Positions 40,728-50,498 of a stretch of DNA of 64,000 bases are shown in pieces. The first letter of the stretch is position 1. Every line of letters starts with the position of its first letter. The position numbers and the translations under genes were made by a program. The stretch lies in contig NZ_CP060138.2 of NCBI RefSeq assembly GCF_016743795.2, forward strand, positions 1,240,001-1,304,000, in the 5' to 3' direction. The stretch is from Rickettsia tillamookensis. GTDB lineage: Bacteria; Pseudomonadota; Alphaproteobacteria; Rickettsiales; Rickettsiaceae. The notes beneath the pieces were generated by a model, which worked only from the letters and a program-made list of their open reading frames with translations, searched no databases and was not told where the DNA came from.

Positions 40728-42383
40728 ATGTCCTCAAAAGCTACTAACTCTTCTTCTACTCTTAACGGTCATGATAAAACGGCTAAAACTACTAAGCCTG
40801 TTCTGAATGGTGCGGTTTCAAATCATAACACTTATGATGAAGTGCCGTATGAAAGCTACCCATATGCTCTTACAAATCCTTATCACTTAAGTACACTTGC
40901 AACTCTTTTCGGTGTAAATGCTCCTGAAGTCGAGAATGCAAAAATATTAGAGCTTGGTTGTGCAGCAGGTGGTAATTTAATACCACATGCAGTTCTTTAT
41001 CCAAAAGCTCATTTTGTTGGAGTTGATTTGTCTAAGGTACAAATTGACGAAGCAAATAAAAATGTTAAAGAACTAGGATTAAAAAATATAGAGTTCCATC
41101 ATTGTTCGATAACCGATATTGATGATTCTTTTGGTAAGTTTGATTATATAATTTGCCATGGCGTAATTTCTTGGGTACCAAAAACCGTTAGAGATAAAAT
41201 TTTTGAAGTTTGTAATAAAAATCTTAGTCCAAATGGAATAGCATATATTAGCTATAATACCCTCCCTGGCTGGAATATGGTCCGTACTATTAGAGATATG
41301 ATGATGTATCATTCTAGCTCATTTGCAAATGTACGTGATAGAATAGCTCAATCTAGATTGTTACTAGAATTTGTTAAGGATAGCTTAGAAAACTCTAAAA
41401 CTCCTTATGCAGAAGTATTAAAAACCGAAGCAGGGCTGCTTGCTAAACAAACCGATCATTATTTACGTCATGATCATCTAGAAGAAGAAAATGCTCAATT
41501 CTACTTCCATGAATTTATGAATGAAGCAAGAAAGCACAATTTACAATATTTAGCCGATTGTAATCTTTCAACTATGTATCTTGGTAATATGCCGCCAAAA
41601 GTAGTAGAGCAGTTAAAAGCGGTGAACGATATAGTTAGAACTGAACAATATATGGATTTCATTACGAATCGTCGTTTTAGAACCACTTTACTATGTCATA
41701 GTGATATGAAAATTAATAGAAATATTAACAATGATGATATAACGAAATTTAATATGATCTTTAATATAGTGCCTGAAAAGCCGATTAAAGAAGTAGATCT
41801 TAATAATGCTTCCGAAGCCTTAAAATTCTTCTTAAACGGTAATAAAGATTCTAATTTAACAACTAGTTCGCCTTATATGAAAGCTATTTTATACACTTTC
41901 AGCGAGAATCTAAATAATCCGTTAAGCTTTGAGAAAATAACCTCTGAAGCCAATAAAAAGCTACATAGTACTAAATTAAACGAAATTAAAGCTGAGCTTT
42001 TAAATAATGCAATGAAGCTAGTACTACAAGGTTATATTAGTATTACAAATCAGAAGCATCGAAATAACCCTGAGCTTGATAAGCCTAAAACAACAAAAAT
42101 GGTGATACATCAAGCAACTCATACACCTTCTATGTGGGTTACAAATTTAAAACATGAACCTATCGGCGTTAATTTCTTTGAGAAGTTTGCACTTAGATAT
42201 ATGGACGGTAAACATGATAAAAAAGCAATTATTGAGGCCGTACTTGGTCATGTAGAAAAAGGCGAGCTAACTTTAAGTAAAGAAGGTCAAAAAGTAGAAA
42301 ATAAAGAAGAAATACGCAAAGAACTAGAAAGCTTATTTACTCCGATGATCGAGAAATTTTCTTCTAATGCTTTGTTGGTGTAA
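40728..42383 (+). CDS. protein lysine methyltransferase (PKMT1-like, OmpB-methylating)
   Basis: 551-aa cytosolic SAM-dependent methyltransferase. The Rossmann core has motif I ILELGCAAGGNLIP (about 75-88), followed by FVGVDLSKVQIDEA and FDYIICHGVISWVP (about 140). The middle region belongs to the regulatory-domain type of methyltransferase (DUF2001-like). In R. prowazekii the homologous protein RP789 methylates lysines of OmpB; the length, neighbourhood and motifs here fit it. It uses SAM, although the local metK is broken, so SAM must be imported or metK rescued. It is followed by repeat B5 and nuoJ. Confidence 0.82.
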   Translation: MSSKATNSSSTLNGHDKTAKTTKPVLNGAVSNHNTYDEVPYESYPYALTNPYHLSTLATLFGVNAPEVENAKILELGCAAGGNLIPHAVLYPKAHFVGVDLSKVQIDEANKNVKELGLKNIEFHHCSITDIDDSFGKFDYIICHGVISWVPKTVRDKIFEVCNKNLSPNGIAYISYNTLPGWNMVRTIRDMMMYHSSSFANVRDRIAQSRLLLEFVKDSLENSKTPYAEVLKTEAGLLAKQTDHYLRHDHLEEENAQFYFHEFMNEARKHNLQYLADCNLSTMYLGNMPPKVVEQLKAVNDIVRTEQYMDFITNRRFRTTLLCHSDMKINRNINNDDITKFNMIFNIVPEKPIKEVDLNNASEALKFFLNGNKDSNLTTSSPYMKAILYTFSENLNNPLSFEKITSEANKKLHSTKLNEIKAELLNNAMKLVLQGYISITNQKHRNNPELDKPKTTKMVIHQATHTPSMWVTNLKHEPIGVNFFEKFALRYMDGKHDKKAIIEAVLGHVEKGELTLSKEGQKVENKEEIRKELESLFTPMIEKFSSNALLV

Positions 42384-42397
42384 CTGATTTACGCTCT

Positions 42398-42466
42398 GTC
42401 ATCCCGCGACTTGATCGCGGGATCTAAAAATTTTTAATGGATCCCGCGATCAAGTCGCGGGATGAC
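42398..42466. repeat. RPE family B, copy B5
   Basis: Compact 69-bp form with perfectly paired arms (GTCATCCCGCGACTTGATCG / CGATCAAGTCGCGGGATGAC). G-to-A and C-to-T changes in one arm are matched in the other. It ends 13 bp before nuoJ, leaving no clear Shine-Dalgarno. Confidence 0.9.
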
Positions 42467-42478
42467 ACTATATAACCT

Positions 42479-43096
42479 ATGCCTATATTTTTTTATTTAT
42501 TTGCAACATTAATAACTATTAGCAGTTTATGCGTTGTTTTAAGCAAAAATTCCGTATATTCAGTATTATGGTTAATTTTTGCATTTATCAACGGTGCAGG
42601 ACTTATGATTTTGCTTGGAGCAGAATTTTTAGCTATGATGCTAATAGTGATTTATGTTGGAGCTGTAGCGGTATTATTCTTATTTGTAATAATGATGCTA
42701 GATATGCATTTTAATAAGGCAATAGCACAGCTAAAAGAAAATTTGGCTTTAAGTATTTTTATAGCTTTAGTAATGTTTGCTGATTTAGTAACAATTATTT
42801 TACTTGGCACTAAAAATATTAATTTCAGCTCCGATATATCGTTTGCCATAACAAATAATATCTCAAATACTAAAGCAATAGGTAAGGTGCTTTACACCGA
42901 TTTTATGCTACCGTTTCAAATGGCGGGGCTTATTTTATTTGTCGCTATGATTGCATGTATTACATTAACGCTAAAGAAGCGTGAAGGAGTAAAACATCAA
43001 GATATTACAAAGCAACTCTCCCATAATAAAAGTAATGTTGTATTGATGACAAAGCCTACTCTAAATAAAGGTATTGAGAATATTAAGTATGAATGA
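42479..43096 (+). CDS. nuoJ: NADH-quinone oxidoreductase subunit J
   Basis: Membrane-arm subunit of Complex I (ND6 family). The 205-aa protein has five membrane segments. The conserved motif [28 protein letters not shown], around 45-73 (positions given instead of the full stretch), is the pi-bulge TM3. The C-terminus has an extra soluble tail of about 35 residues. It overlaps nuoK by 8 nt at 43089. Confidence 0.93.
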   Translation: MPIFFYLFATLITISSLCVVLSKNSVYSVLWLIFAFINGAGLMILLGAEFLAMMLIVIYVGAVAVLFLFVIMMLDMHFNKAIAQLKENLALSIFIALVMFADLVTIILLGTKNINFSSDISFAITNNISNTKAIGKVLYTDFMLPFQMAGLILFVAMIACITLTLKKREGVKHQDITKQLSHNKSNVVLMTKPTLNKGIENIKYE

Positions 43097-43403
43097 ATAT
43101 ATAGGACTTAATCATTATTTAATCTTAAGCAGCTTAGTTTTTACTATTGGGATGTTTGGGTTATTCATGCACCGAAAAAACATTATAAATATATTAATGT
43201 CCATTGAGTTAATGCTGCTTGCAGTTAATATAAATTTTGTTGCCTTTTCCATATATATGCAAGAATTATCTGGACAAATTTTTAGCATCATAATCTTAAC
43301 TGTAGCAGCTGCCGAAACCTCAATAGGGCTTGCGATATTACTAATATATTTCCGTAATAAAGGCTCAATTGAAATCACTGACATTAATCAGATGAGGGGG
43401 TGA
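43089..43403 (+). CDS. nuoK: NADH-quinone oxidoreductase subunit K
   Basis: Small proton-channel subunit of Complex I (ND4L). 104 aa, three membrane segments, with the membrane glutamates of the E-channel in [10 protein letters not shown] (TM2) and [11 protein letters not shown] (TM3). The ATG at 43089 overlaps the nuoJ stop and gives a length close to the usual 100-102 aa. A TTG at 43074 would add five residues and is less likely. nuoL starts 1 nt after the stop. Confidence 0.94.
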   Translation: MNEYIGLNHYLILSSLVFTIGMFGLFMHRKNIINILMSIELMLLAVNINFVAFSIYMQELSGQIFSIIILTVAAAETSIGLAILLIYFRNKGSIEITDINQMRG

Positions 43404-43404
43404 G

Positions 43405-45333
43405 ATGTATCAAAATCTTGCCATAATGATCATCATGTTACCGCTTGCATCTAGCGTAATAAACGGGTTATTCGTAAAGATAATAGATAAAAAATTAGCT
43501 CAAATAATTGCAACCGGCTTCTTATCTTTATCTGCCTTATTCTCATTAATAATATTTTGCGATGCGGGTCTAGACGGGAATATAATCCATATTAAATTAT
43601 TACCATGGATTGAGGTGGGAAATTTTAAAGTAAATTGGTCTATTTATATCGATCAGCTCACTAGCATAATGTTTATAGCCGTAACATGGGTATCTAGCGT
43701 CGTGCATATCTACTCGCTTGGCTATATGGCGGAGGATAAGGGGATTGTACGCTTCTTATCTTTTCTTTCTTTATTCACTTTTTTTATGTTAATGCTAGTA
43801 TCAGCTGATAATTTCTTACAGTTATTTTTCGGTTGGGAGGGCGTCGGCGTTTGCTCATATTTACTAATTGGTTTCTGGTATTCAAAAGAATCCGCCAATA
43901 AAGCAGCGATTAAAGCTTTTATAACTAATAGAGCCAGCGATTTTGCCTTTATCTTAGGCATAATAATGATTATTGTTTATTGTGGTTCGGCAAATTACAA
44001 AGATGTATTTTCATCTGCAGAGTTATTATCTAATACAAAAATATTATTACAGTTTTCTATTCTAGATATTATTTGTTTATTATTATTTATCGGTTGTATG
44101 GGTAAATCTGCACAAATCGGTTTACATGTATGGCTGCCTGATGCGATGGAAGGACCGACTCCGGTATCCGCACTTATTCATGCAGCAACCATGGTAACGG
44201 CAGGAGTATTCTTAGTAGCACGCTGCTCGTATTTGTTTGAATATAGCCCTTTAGTTCTACAGTTTATTACAATAATAGGCGGTGTTACTTGTCTTTTTGC
44301 CGCAAGCATTGCTATTATGCAAAGCGATATCAAAAAGATTATTGCTTACTCTACCTGTAGTCAGCTTGGTTATATGTTTATGGCTTGCGGGGTATCTGCC
44401 TATAATAGCGGGATATTTCACTTAGTAACTCATGCCTTTTTTAAAGCCTTATTATTCTTATCAGCCGGCAGTGTAATACACGCAGTTCATGAGCAGGATA
44501 TTTTTAAAATGGGTGATTTAAGAAATAAAATGCCGGTAACTTACGGAAATTTCTTAATCGGCTCACTTGCATTGATAGGTATTTATCCTTTGGCAGGGTT
44601 TTACTCTAAAGATTCGATTTTAGAAGCAGCCTATAGTAGCGGCTCGTTTATGTTCATTTTTGGGATAGTGGCAGCAATACTTACCGCTATTTATTCAATG
44701 AAAATTATTATGCTTGTGTTTCATGGTAAAACTAGGCTAGAAAAAGAGGTTTTTGAGCATGCTCACGAACCGGATAAAGTAATGAATAATCCCCTTATAT
44801 TACTCGTTGCAGGAAGTTTTTTTAGCGGTATGATCGGTTATTATTTACTTTCTATGGACAAACCAAACGGCTATTTCCATGAAAGTCTATTTAACTTACA
44901 TATTTATAAACTACTAATTAGCCACCCGCCTTTATATATTAAGCTACTACCTATGGCAGTTGGCATAGCGGGGATTGTTATCGGTATTGTCATTCCGTGG
45001 CCCCGCCACAGAATCCAGAAAAAAAATAAAGACAACTGGATCCCGTGGACAAGCCACGGGATGACAACACTATATAACATACTAAGAAATAAATATTACT
45101 TCGACGAGCTATATAACTTCTTAATTGTGAAGCCTGTTAACTGCTTAGCTTCTTTATTTTATCTTGGTGATCAGAAAATAATCGATCGTTTTGGACCGAA
45201 CGGTTTTTCACGAGTCGTTAATTGCTTTAGCGTTTTGACCGGCAAAACGCAAACAGGATATGTTTTTAATTATGCTTTGTATATTGTATCGTTTATTGTT
45301 ATAACAATTAGTTATTTTGTTTGGAAAGGCTAG
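43405..45333 (+). CDS. nuoL: NADH-quinone oxidoreductase subunit L, with an in-frame RPE insert
   Basis: Largest proton-pumping subunit of Complex I (ND5 family). 642 aa with about 14-16 membrane segments. Key residues include the Glu and Lys positions in [19 protein letters not shown] (about 145) and [20 protein letters not shown] (about 246). The long lateral helix follows at the C-terminal side. Residues about 529-554 (IPWPRHRIQ...TSHGMTT) are encoded by repeat B6 in frame, in the loop before [14 protein letters not shown]. This explains much of the extra length over E. coli NuoL (613 aa). nuoM follows after repeat C5. Confidence 0.95.
   Translation: MYQNLAIMIIMLPLASSVINGLFVKIIDKKLAQIIATGFLSLSALFSLIIFCDAGLDGNIIHIKLLPWIEVGNFKVNWSIYIDQLTSIMFIAVTWVSSVVHIYSLGYMAEDKGIVRFLSFLSLFTFFMLMLVSADNFLQLFFGWEGVGVCSYLLIGFWYSKESANKAAIKAFITNRASDFAFILGIIMIIVYCGSANYKDVFSSAELLSNTKILLQFSILDIICLLLFIGCMGKSAQIGLHVWLPDAMEGPTPVSALIHAATMVTAGVFLVARCSYLFEYSPLVLQFITIIGGVTCLFAASIAIMQSDIKKIIAYSTCSQLGYMFMACGVSAYNSGIFHLVTHAFFKALLFLSAGSVIHAVHEQDIFKMGDLRNKMPVTYGNFLIGSLALIGIYPLAGFYSKDSILEAAYSSGSFMFIFGIVAAILTAIYSMKIIMLVFHGKTRLEKEVFEHAHEPDKVMNNPLILLVAGSFFSGMIGYYLLSMDKPNGYFHESLFNLHIYKLLISHPPLYIKLLPMAVGIAGIVIGIVIPWPRHRIQKKNKDNWIPWTSHGMTTLYNILRNKYYFDELYNFLIVKPVNCLASLFYLGDQKIIDRFGPNGFSRVVNCFSVLTGKTQTGYVFNYALYIVSFIVITISYFVWKG
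44989..45065. repeat. RPE family B, copy B6, inside nuoL
   Basis: 77-bp element (arms GTCATTCCGTGGCCCCGCC and GGACAAGCCACGGGATGAC) that contributes about 26 codons without a stop to nuoL. The inner AT-rich part codes KKNKDN. The arms are less perfectly matched than in intergenic copies, consistent with selection for a tolerated peptide. Confidence 0.9.
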
Positions 45334-45358
45334 TGTACTTATGGCATTAAAAACTAAA

Positions 45359-45457
45359 CGTCATTGCGAGGAGCGAAGCGACGTGGCAATCTCATGAAAT
45401 AATAGCAAATTCCTAAGATTGCTTCGTCAAAACTTACAGTTTTTCCTCGCAATGACG
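45359..45457. repeat. RPE family C, copy C5
   Basis: Arms CGTCATTGCGAGGAGCGAAG and TTTTCCTCGCAATGACG, with inner GGCAATCTCATG / CTAAGATTGCTTCG. It separates nuoL from nuoM. Confidence 0.85.
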
Positions 45458-45487
45458 GAAAAATACTCATAAAAATCTTAAAATAAA

Positions 45488-46975
45488 ATGTTACAGTTAC
45501 CTATCATATCTATCAGTATTTTTCTGCCGCTAATAAGCGTGCTATATATTTTGCTGTTTATTAGTCAAAGTAAAAAGGCAGATAAACCTATATATGTGAT
45601 GTATGTTGCTGTACTTAGTTCTGTTTTAACATTTATCTCAACTATCTATATTTTAATAGAGTTTGACTCCTCAAATCCCGCTTATCAATTTGTTGAACGC
45701 TACGCTTGGCTTGATACGATTGGGCTTGAATTTCATGTTGGTGTTGACGGTATATCGATATTTTTTGTGGCTCTAACTTCTTTTCTTACTCTTATTTGCA
45801 TAATCGGCAGCTTATTTACCGTTAAAAAATATATCAAAGAATATTTAGTATGTTTTTTATTAATGGAGTCTTTTTGTATAGGAGCGTTTACCTCGGTAAA
45901 TTTATTATTATTCTATCTGTTTTTTGAAGCAATATTAGTGCCGATGTATATCATTATAGGCGTATGGGGCGGAGAGAATAGAATATATGCGGCTCTTAAA
46001 TTCTTCTTATATACTTTCTTCGGTTCGGTATTTTTCCTACTTTCATTAATTTATATTTATAGTAAAATTCATAGCTTTGATTTGACCTATATTTCTGAAC
46101 TTACCGATAATATTCCATTATTTGCTCAGCAAATTTTATGGTGGGCGATATTTATAGCCTTTGCCGTTAAAATCCCTATGATTCCGTTTCATACTTGGCT
46201 ACCTGATGCACACGTACAAGCTCCGACTAGCGGTTCGGTTATTCTTGCCGGTATTCTGCTAAAACTCGGCGGTTACGGTTTTTTAAGAGTACTAATGCCG
46301 TTACTACCTGCTGCTTCACAAGAATTTGCAATTTACGTAATTTACCTTAGTGTTATTGCTATAATATATGCATCGCTAGTAGCCCTTGCTCAAAAAGATA
46401 TGAAGAAGATGATAGCATATTCATCTATTGCACATATGGGATATGTTACGATAGGTATTTTTAGCTTTACTGAAGCCGGAATTAGCGGAGCAGTATTTCA
46501 GATGCTTAGCCACGGTGTGATTTCTTCATGCCTATTCCTAATAGTCGGTACTTTGTACGAAAGGTTACATACTAAAGAAATAGCTAAATATGGCGGCGTA
46601 GCAAGTAAAATGCCTGTGCTTGCCACATTTTTTATGATTGCAATGCTCGGCTCTGTAGGTCTACCCGGTACTAGCGGATTCATCGGAGAGTTTTTAAGCT
46701 TGCTTGGGATTTATAAGGTGAACGTAATAGCAACCTTTATAGCGGCTCTCGGTATAATCCTCGGAGCGGTTTATATGTTGAAACTATATAAAGAAGTTAT
46801 GCTTGGTGAGATTACTAATAAAGAAATTATGAATTTCAGAGATTTATATAAATATGAAATAATCTCTATAGCCCCTTTAATATTATTAATTATTTACTTT
46901 GGTCTAATGCCGAGTTCTGTTTTAAATGTATTCCGTTTGTCGGTGGAAAATTTGTTGGTTAGATTTGGTGGTTGA
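45488..46975 (+). CDS. nuoM: NADH-quinone oxidoreductase subunit M
   Basis: Antiporter-like membrane subunit of Complex I (ND4 family). 495 aa with about 14 membrane segments. The functional motifs are LLFYLFFEAILVPMYIIIG (TM5 Glu, about 144), KIPMIPFHTWLPDAHVQAPT (TM7-8 with Lys, about 228) and KMIAYSSIAHMGYV. Length matches the family. It is the last nuo gene of this block; nuoN is not in the window. ccmA follows after repeat D2. Confidence 0.96.
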   Translation: MLQLPIISISIFLPLISVLYILLFISQSKKADKPIYVMYVAVLSSVLTFISTIYILIEFDSSNPAYQFVERYAWLDTIGLEFHVGVDGISIFFVALTSFLTLICIIGSLFTVKKYIKEYLVCFLLMESFCIGAFTSVNLLLFYLFFEAILVPMYIIIGVWGGENRIYAALKFFLYTFFGSVFFLLSLIYIYSKIHSFDLTYISELTDNIPLFAQQILWWAIFIAFAVKIPMIPFHTWLPDAHVQAPTSGSVILAGILLKLGGYGFLRVLMPLLPAASQEFAIYVIYLSVIAIIYASLVALAQKDMKKMIAYSSIAHMGYVTIGIFSFTEAGISGAVFQMLSHGVISSCLFLIVGTLYERLHTKEIAKYGGVASKMPVLATFFMIAMLGSVGLPGTSGFIGEFLSLLGIYKVNVIATFIAALGIILGAVYMLKLYKEVMLGEITNKEIMNFRDLYKYEIISIAPLILLIIYFGLMPSSVLNVFRLSVENLLVRFGG

Positions 46976-46998
46976 TTTCTTAGTCAGTTTTTGCTCTA

Positions 46999-47133
46999 TG
47001 TCATTCCCGCGAAAGCGGGAATCCAGAAAAAAATAACTTACACCATTTGTACAAAAATTATATATTTAATAAAAAACATATAAAAACAAGTTTTTATATG
47101 TTTTAATGGATTCCCGCTTCCGCGGGAATGACA
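46999..47133. repeat. RPE family D, copy D2
   Basis: Arms TGTCATTCCCGCGAAAGCGG and CCGCTTCCGCGGGAATGACA are nearly perfect. Inner AT-rich stem ACATATAAAAAC / GTTTTTATATGT. It is the best-preserved D element here and ends 13 bp before ccmA. Confidence 0.85.
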
Positions 47134-47146
47134 TAGTAACAAAAAC

Positions 47147-47734
47147 ATGCTATCACTTCATCAATTACAATTTAATATAGAACAAAGAAATTTATTTGAT
47201 CTATGTATCACTTTTCTTCCTTCTTCTATCACTTATATAAAAGGAGCTAACGGTTGCGGTAAAAGCTCGCTGCTGCGAATGATAGCAGGAATTATACAAC
47301 CAAGTAGTGGTAATATTTACTATAAAAATAGTAATATTAACAATATTGCGAAGCCTTATTGTACTTATATCGGTCATAATTTAGGGCTAAAAATTGAAAT
47401 GACCGTTTTTGAGAATCTAAAATTTTGGTCAGAAATTTATAATTCTACTGAAACCTTACAAGCCGCTGTTCATTACTTCAAATTACATGACTTATTAGAT
47501 GAAAAATGCTATAGTTTGTCTAGCGGAATGCAGAAAATCGTAGCCGTAGCAAGGCTTATTGCCTGCCAATCCGACTTATGGCTACTTGATGAAGTTGAAA
47601 CTAATTTAAGCAAAGAAAATAGGGATTTACTAAATAATTTAATTGTCATGAAGGCAAATAGCGGCGGTATTGTTCTTCTATCCTCTCATCTAGAAAGTTC
47701 TATAAAATCTGCACAGACATTACAACTAGATTAA
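47147..47734 (+). CDS. ccmA: heme exporter ATP-binding protein CcmA
   Basis: ABC ATPase of the CcmABCD cytochrome c maturation system, which releases holo-CcmE. The 195-aa protein has Walker [14 protein letters not shown] (about 35-47), signature [14 protein letters not shown] (about 123-136) and Walker [12 protein letters not shown] (about 145-155). In Walker B, Val replaces the usual Pro of DEP. CcmB is not adjacent; the downstream gene is on the opposite strand and overlaps its stop by 4 nt. Confidence 0.88.
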   Translation: MLSLHQLQFNIEQRNLFDLCITFLPSSITYIKGANGCGKSSLLRMIAGIIQPSSGNIYYKNSNINNIAKPYCTYIGHNLGLKIEMTVFENLKFWSEIYNSTETLQAAVHYFKLHDLLDEKCYSLSSGMQKIVAVARLIACQSDLWLLDEVETNLSKENRDLLNNLIVMKANSGGIVLLSSHLESSIKSAQTLQLD

Positions 47735-48117
47735 TTATTATTATTTTGCGTATTTTTATAAATCTTCCAATGTACAATAAAAAATATAAGGCTAACTATA
47801 ATCCAAATTGAACAATTAATTATTGTGCTTACAGCACGTGCTTTAGTAACTTCTATATATTCATTCTTATAACTAATTCTCTTTTCTTCTAGCTCTTTTG
47901 ACGGCAAGTTCTTTAATTGCTCATATAAATTATTATGATATGATTGTAAATTATATAAATATTGGTCATTAGTACTATATTTTAATAGTTCTTCTTTATT
48001 AACATATTCTGGTAAAAATAATGTAATTAACGCATGAAATGTAATAGAAAGTGTTATTATTAGAACTACAGTAGTAACAAAGCAAACCACCATACTATAA
48101 ATTTGTTTTATAAGCAT
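47731..48117 (-). CDS. two-pass membrane protein of unknown function
   Basis: 128-aa protein with hydrophobic segments at about 8-34 and 96-118, enclosing a charged helical loop ([20 protein letters not shown]). This topology, with both termini on the same side, has no family I recognise. Its 3' end overlaps ccmA by 4 nt in convergent orientation. It is not CcmB, which is larger and has six segments. No strong Shine-Dalgarno is visible. Confidence 0.65.
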   Translation of the reverse strand: MLIKQIYSMVVCFVTTVVLIITLSITFHALITLFLPEYVNKEELLKYSTNDQYLYNLQSYHNNLYEQLKNLPSKELEEKRISYKNEYIEVTKARAVSTIINCSIWIIVSLIFFIVHWKIYKNTQNNNN

Positions 48118-48219
48118 AATTTTTCGGTATTTTATAAAAGAAATACAATAATTAAATTATATAGATTTATGAAATTTCGAATGCAAAGTTCGAGATTTCA
48201 TAAGTAAGGTTTGTGTAGA

Positions 48220-48732
48220 TTATACATCAGGCAATCCTTCATTATTAGTAGTATGATTAAGAACTCCCGAAAGCTTTATGCCTGCCTGAGCAAAGTCATT
48301 TATTGGATCATCTACGGAAGTAAGCAAAATAGGCGGCTCTACTTTTATTTTTGTACAAGAAGGAAAATTGTCCTTAAAAAATTTAGGAGCTCCAGCGGAA
48401 TTATTATTTAAAAATCTCCAACGTGCAACAAAATCCCAAGAATACACCAAAGGACCGGTATCGCTAGTCATCGGATCTGTCTTTAAATCAGAAATTACTG
48501 AGAGCATAGTCAAAAAATGTTTATACTCCACTGTATATGGAGTATTAGTTACAGCGTGAGATATATTTTTTATACCATTCCAAAACCTAGATAAATAATG
48601 ATCATCCGAATTAAGAGATTTAATTACATCTATACTAATGGTAGTAGGTGGTTCAGAATCATAAGTACAATAAACTTTTACTCCATAAAAACTTTCTACA
48701 AATTCTTTCGATATACCTGCCTCGTTTAACAT
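48220..48732 (-). CDS. hypothetical protein downstream of nuoI
   Basis: Unrecognised 170-aa soluble protein with no signal peptide. It has several aromatic-rich stretches (SFYGVKVYCTYDSE, SRFWNGIKNISHA, VYSWDFVARWRF) and a Pro-rich later part (KVEPPILLTSVDDP). It starts 5 bp after the nuoI stop, so it is probably the last gene of the nuoGHI transcript. That position hints at a Complex I-linked or chance role; there is no motif to support either. Confidence 0.6.
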   Translation of the reverse strand: MLNEAGISKEFVESFYGVKVYCTYDSEPPTTISIDVIKSLNSDDHYLSRFWNGIKNISHAVTNTPYTVEYKHFLTMLSVISDLKTDPMTSDTGPLVYSWDFVARWRFLNNNSAGAPKFFKDNFPSCTKIKVEPPILLTSVDDPINDFAQAGIKLSGVLNHTTNNEGLPDV

Positions 48733-48737
48733 ATCAT

Positions 48738-49217
48738 TTACCTATACTCATAATCTTTGTGTAATTTACTCGCTAGTGCCTGCTCCCATCTATCACCATT
48801 TTGCAATAATCTTTCTTTATCGTAAATAAGTGCGGTATGAGTTAGGCTTGCAAACTCGAAATTAGGACCCTCAACTATCGCATCTACAGGGCAAGCTTCT
48901 TGACATAAACCGCAATAAATACATTTGGTCATATCGATATCATAACGAGTGGTACGTCTACTGCCGTCATCTCGTTCATCAGCTTCAATAATTATCGCTT
49001 GTGCTGGACAAATCGCCTCACAAAGCTTACAAGCAATACAACGCTCTTCGCCGTTTTCATAGCGACGCAGTGCATGCTCACCCTTAAATCTTGGACTAAC
49101 AGGGCTTTTTTCATAAGGATAATTTATGGTAACCTTGGGCTTAAAGAAGTACTTTAAAGTCAAAGCCATCCCCCTTACTATCTCATATAGAAAAAATGAT
49201 TTTAAATAGTTTATCAT
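48738..49217 (-). CDS. nuoI: NADH-quinone oxidoreductase subunit I
   Basis: Peripheral-arm subunit of Complex I carrying iron-sulfur clusters N6a and N6b. The 159-aa protein has two ferredoxin motifs: [12 protein letters not shown] (about 60-71) and [12 protein letters not shown] (about 99-110), giving all eight cysteines. The N-terminal amphipathic helix [20 protein letters not shown] anchors it to the membrane arm. Repeat A6 separates it from nuoH upstream. Confidence 0.97.
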   Translation of the reverse strand: MINYLKSFFLYEIVRGMALTLKYFFKPKVTINYPYEKSPVSPRFKGEHALRRYENGEERCIACKLCEAICPAQAIIIEADERDDGSRRTTRYDIDMTKCIYCGLCQEACPVDAIVEGPNFEFASLTHTALIYDKERLLQNGDRWEQALASKLHKDYEYR

Positions 49218-49247
49218 AAAAATTATATATGTACTTTAAATAAATAG

Positions 49248-49374
49248 GTAGACGAAGTTTAATTTGGAAAAGAGCAAGGCGTTTTGATGCTTTTAACCGC
49301 AGCGTACATATTAGTACGTGAGGATTAAAAGCAAAAAAACAACGTAGCCAATTTTTCAAATTAAACGAGTATAC
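49248..49374. repeat. RPE family A, copy A6
   Basis: Arms GTAGACGAAGTTTAATTTGG and TTTCAAATTAAACGAGTAT. The inner palindrome includes GTACATATTAGTACGTGAGG. The nuoH stop (49361-49363) is the TTTAA of its right arm read on the minus strand. Confidence 0.9.
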
Positions 49375-50386
49375 CAGGCAAATTATCGGTATATATAAGT
49401 ACACTCGATACTAACACCACCCAAAATAAAGTTAAAGGTAAAAATACTTTCCAGCCAAGTCGCATTAATTGGTCATAGCGATATCTTGGCAGTGTTGCTC
49501 TAATCCATAAAAAGCAGAATAATAAGAACCCGACCTTAAATACAAACCAAAAGAACCCCGGAATACAATCTAACCACGATATATTAAACGGCGGTAAATA
49601 ACCTCCTAAAAAGAAAGTCGTAGTCATTGCACTAACTAATATCATATTAGCATATTCACCTAGAAAAAATAAAGCAAATCCCATAGAGGAATATTCAACG
49701 TTATAGCCTGCAACTAGCTCTGACTCTGCTTCAGGTAAATCAAAAGGTAACCTATTTGTTTCGGCAAGCACCGAGATAAAAAACACAACACCCATAGGTA
49801 GTAGCATTAAATCAATCCACCACGGCATTGTTCTTTGTGCTTCAATGATCCCGCTTAAATTAAGAGTACCGGTAGTAAGTAATACGGTAATAATAACCAG
49901 CCCCATCGATACTTCATAAGAAATCATTTGGGCAGAGGAACGTATAGCACCTAAAAAAGCATATTTTGAGTTACTAGCCCAACCGGCAATAATAATGCCG
50001 TAAACGCTTAAAGAGGATATAGCAAGAATATATAAAACACCGACATTAATATCCGCAAGAACTACTCCCTTTGCAAAAGGTATAACTGCCCAGCCGATTA
50101 AACTTAATATAAAAGTTATCATCGGTGCTAAAATAAATAATATTTTATCGGAGTTGGTTGGAATAATCGGTTCTTTGAATAGTAGCTTAACTGCATCGGC
50201 AATAGGTTGAAGTAATCCAAACGGACCAACGACATTTGGACCGCGTCGTAGCTGCATTAATCCAATAACACGACGCTCTGCATATGTTAAATACGCAACG
50301 CACAATATTAAAGGGATAGTGATCGCCACCACCTTTAGAGCGATTATAATTAACGGGAAAATATATTCAAAAAAGAGTTCTGTCAT
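49361..50386 (-). CDS. nuoH: NADH-quinone oxidoreductase subunit H
   Basis: Membrane subunit (ND1 family) forming the quinone chamber of Complex I. 341 aa with eight membrane segments. Conserved loops are [20 protein letters not shown] (about 30-49), [20 protein letters not shown] (about 213-232) and [20 protein letters not shown] (about 294-313). The last residues ILV and the stop are encoded by repeat A6. nuoG lies upstream, separated by repeat B7. Confidence 0.97.
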   Translation of the reverse strand: MTELFFEYIFPLIIIALKVVAITIPLILCVAYLTYAERRVIGLMQLRRGPNVVGPFGLLQPIADAVKLLFKEPIIPTNSDKILFILAPMITFILSLIGWAVIPFAKGVVLADINVGVLYILAISSLSVYGIIIAGWASNSKYAFLGAIRSSAQMISYEVSMGLVIITVLLTTGTLNLSGIIEAQRTMPWWIDLMLLPMGVVFFISVLAETNRLPFDLPEAESELVAGYNVEYSSMGFALFFLGEYANMILVSAMTTTFFLGGYLPPFNISWLDCIPGFFWFVFKVGFLLFCFLWIRATLPRYRYDQLMRLGWKVFLPLTLFWVVLVSSVLIYTDNLPGILV

Positions 50387-50400
50387 GAGAGTACCTCAGT

Positions 50401-50491
50401 GTCATCCCGTGGCTTGTCCACGGGATCCAGTAAAAATGTTGACATAGCATATATTGTATTTCTGGATCCCGTGGACAAGCCACGGGATGAC
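50401..50491. repeat. RPE family B, copy B7
   Basis: Arms GTCATCCCGTGGCTTGTCC and GGACAAGCCACGGGATGAC are perfect complements. It lies between nuoG and nuoH in the same operon, 8 bp after the nuoG stop. Confidence 0.9.
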
Positions 50492-50498
50492 ACTATTA

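Noticed and set aside
43074..43088. TTG start for nuoK
   Set aside because: ATG at 43089 gives the normal length and a typical overlap with nuoJ.
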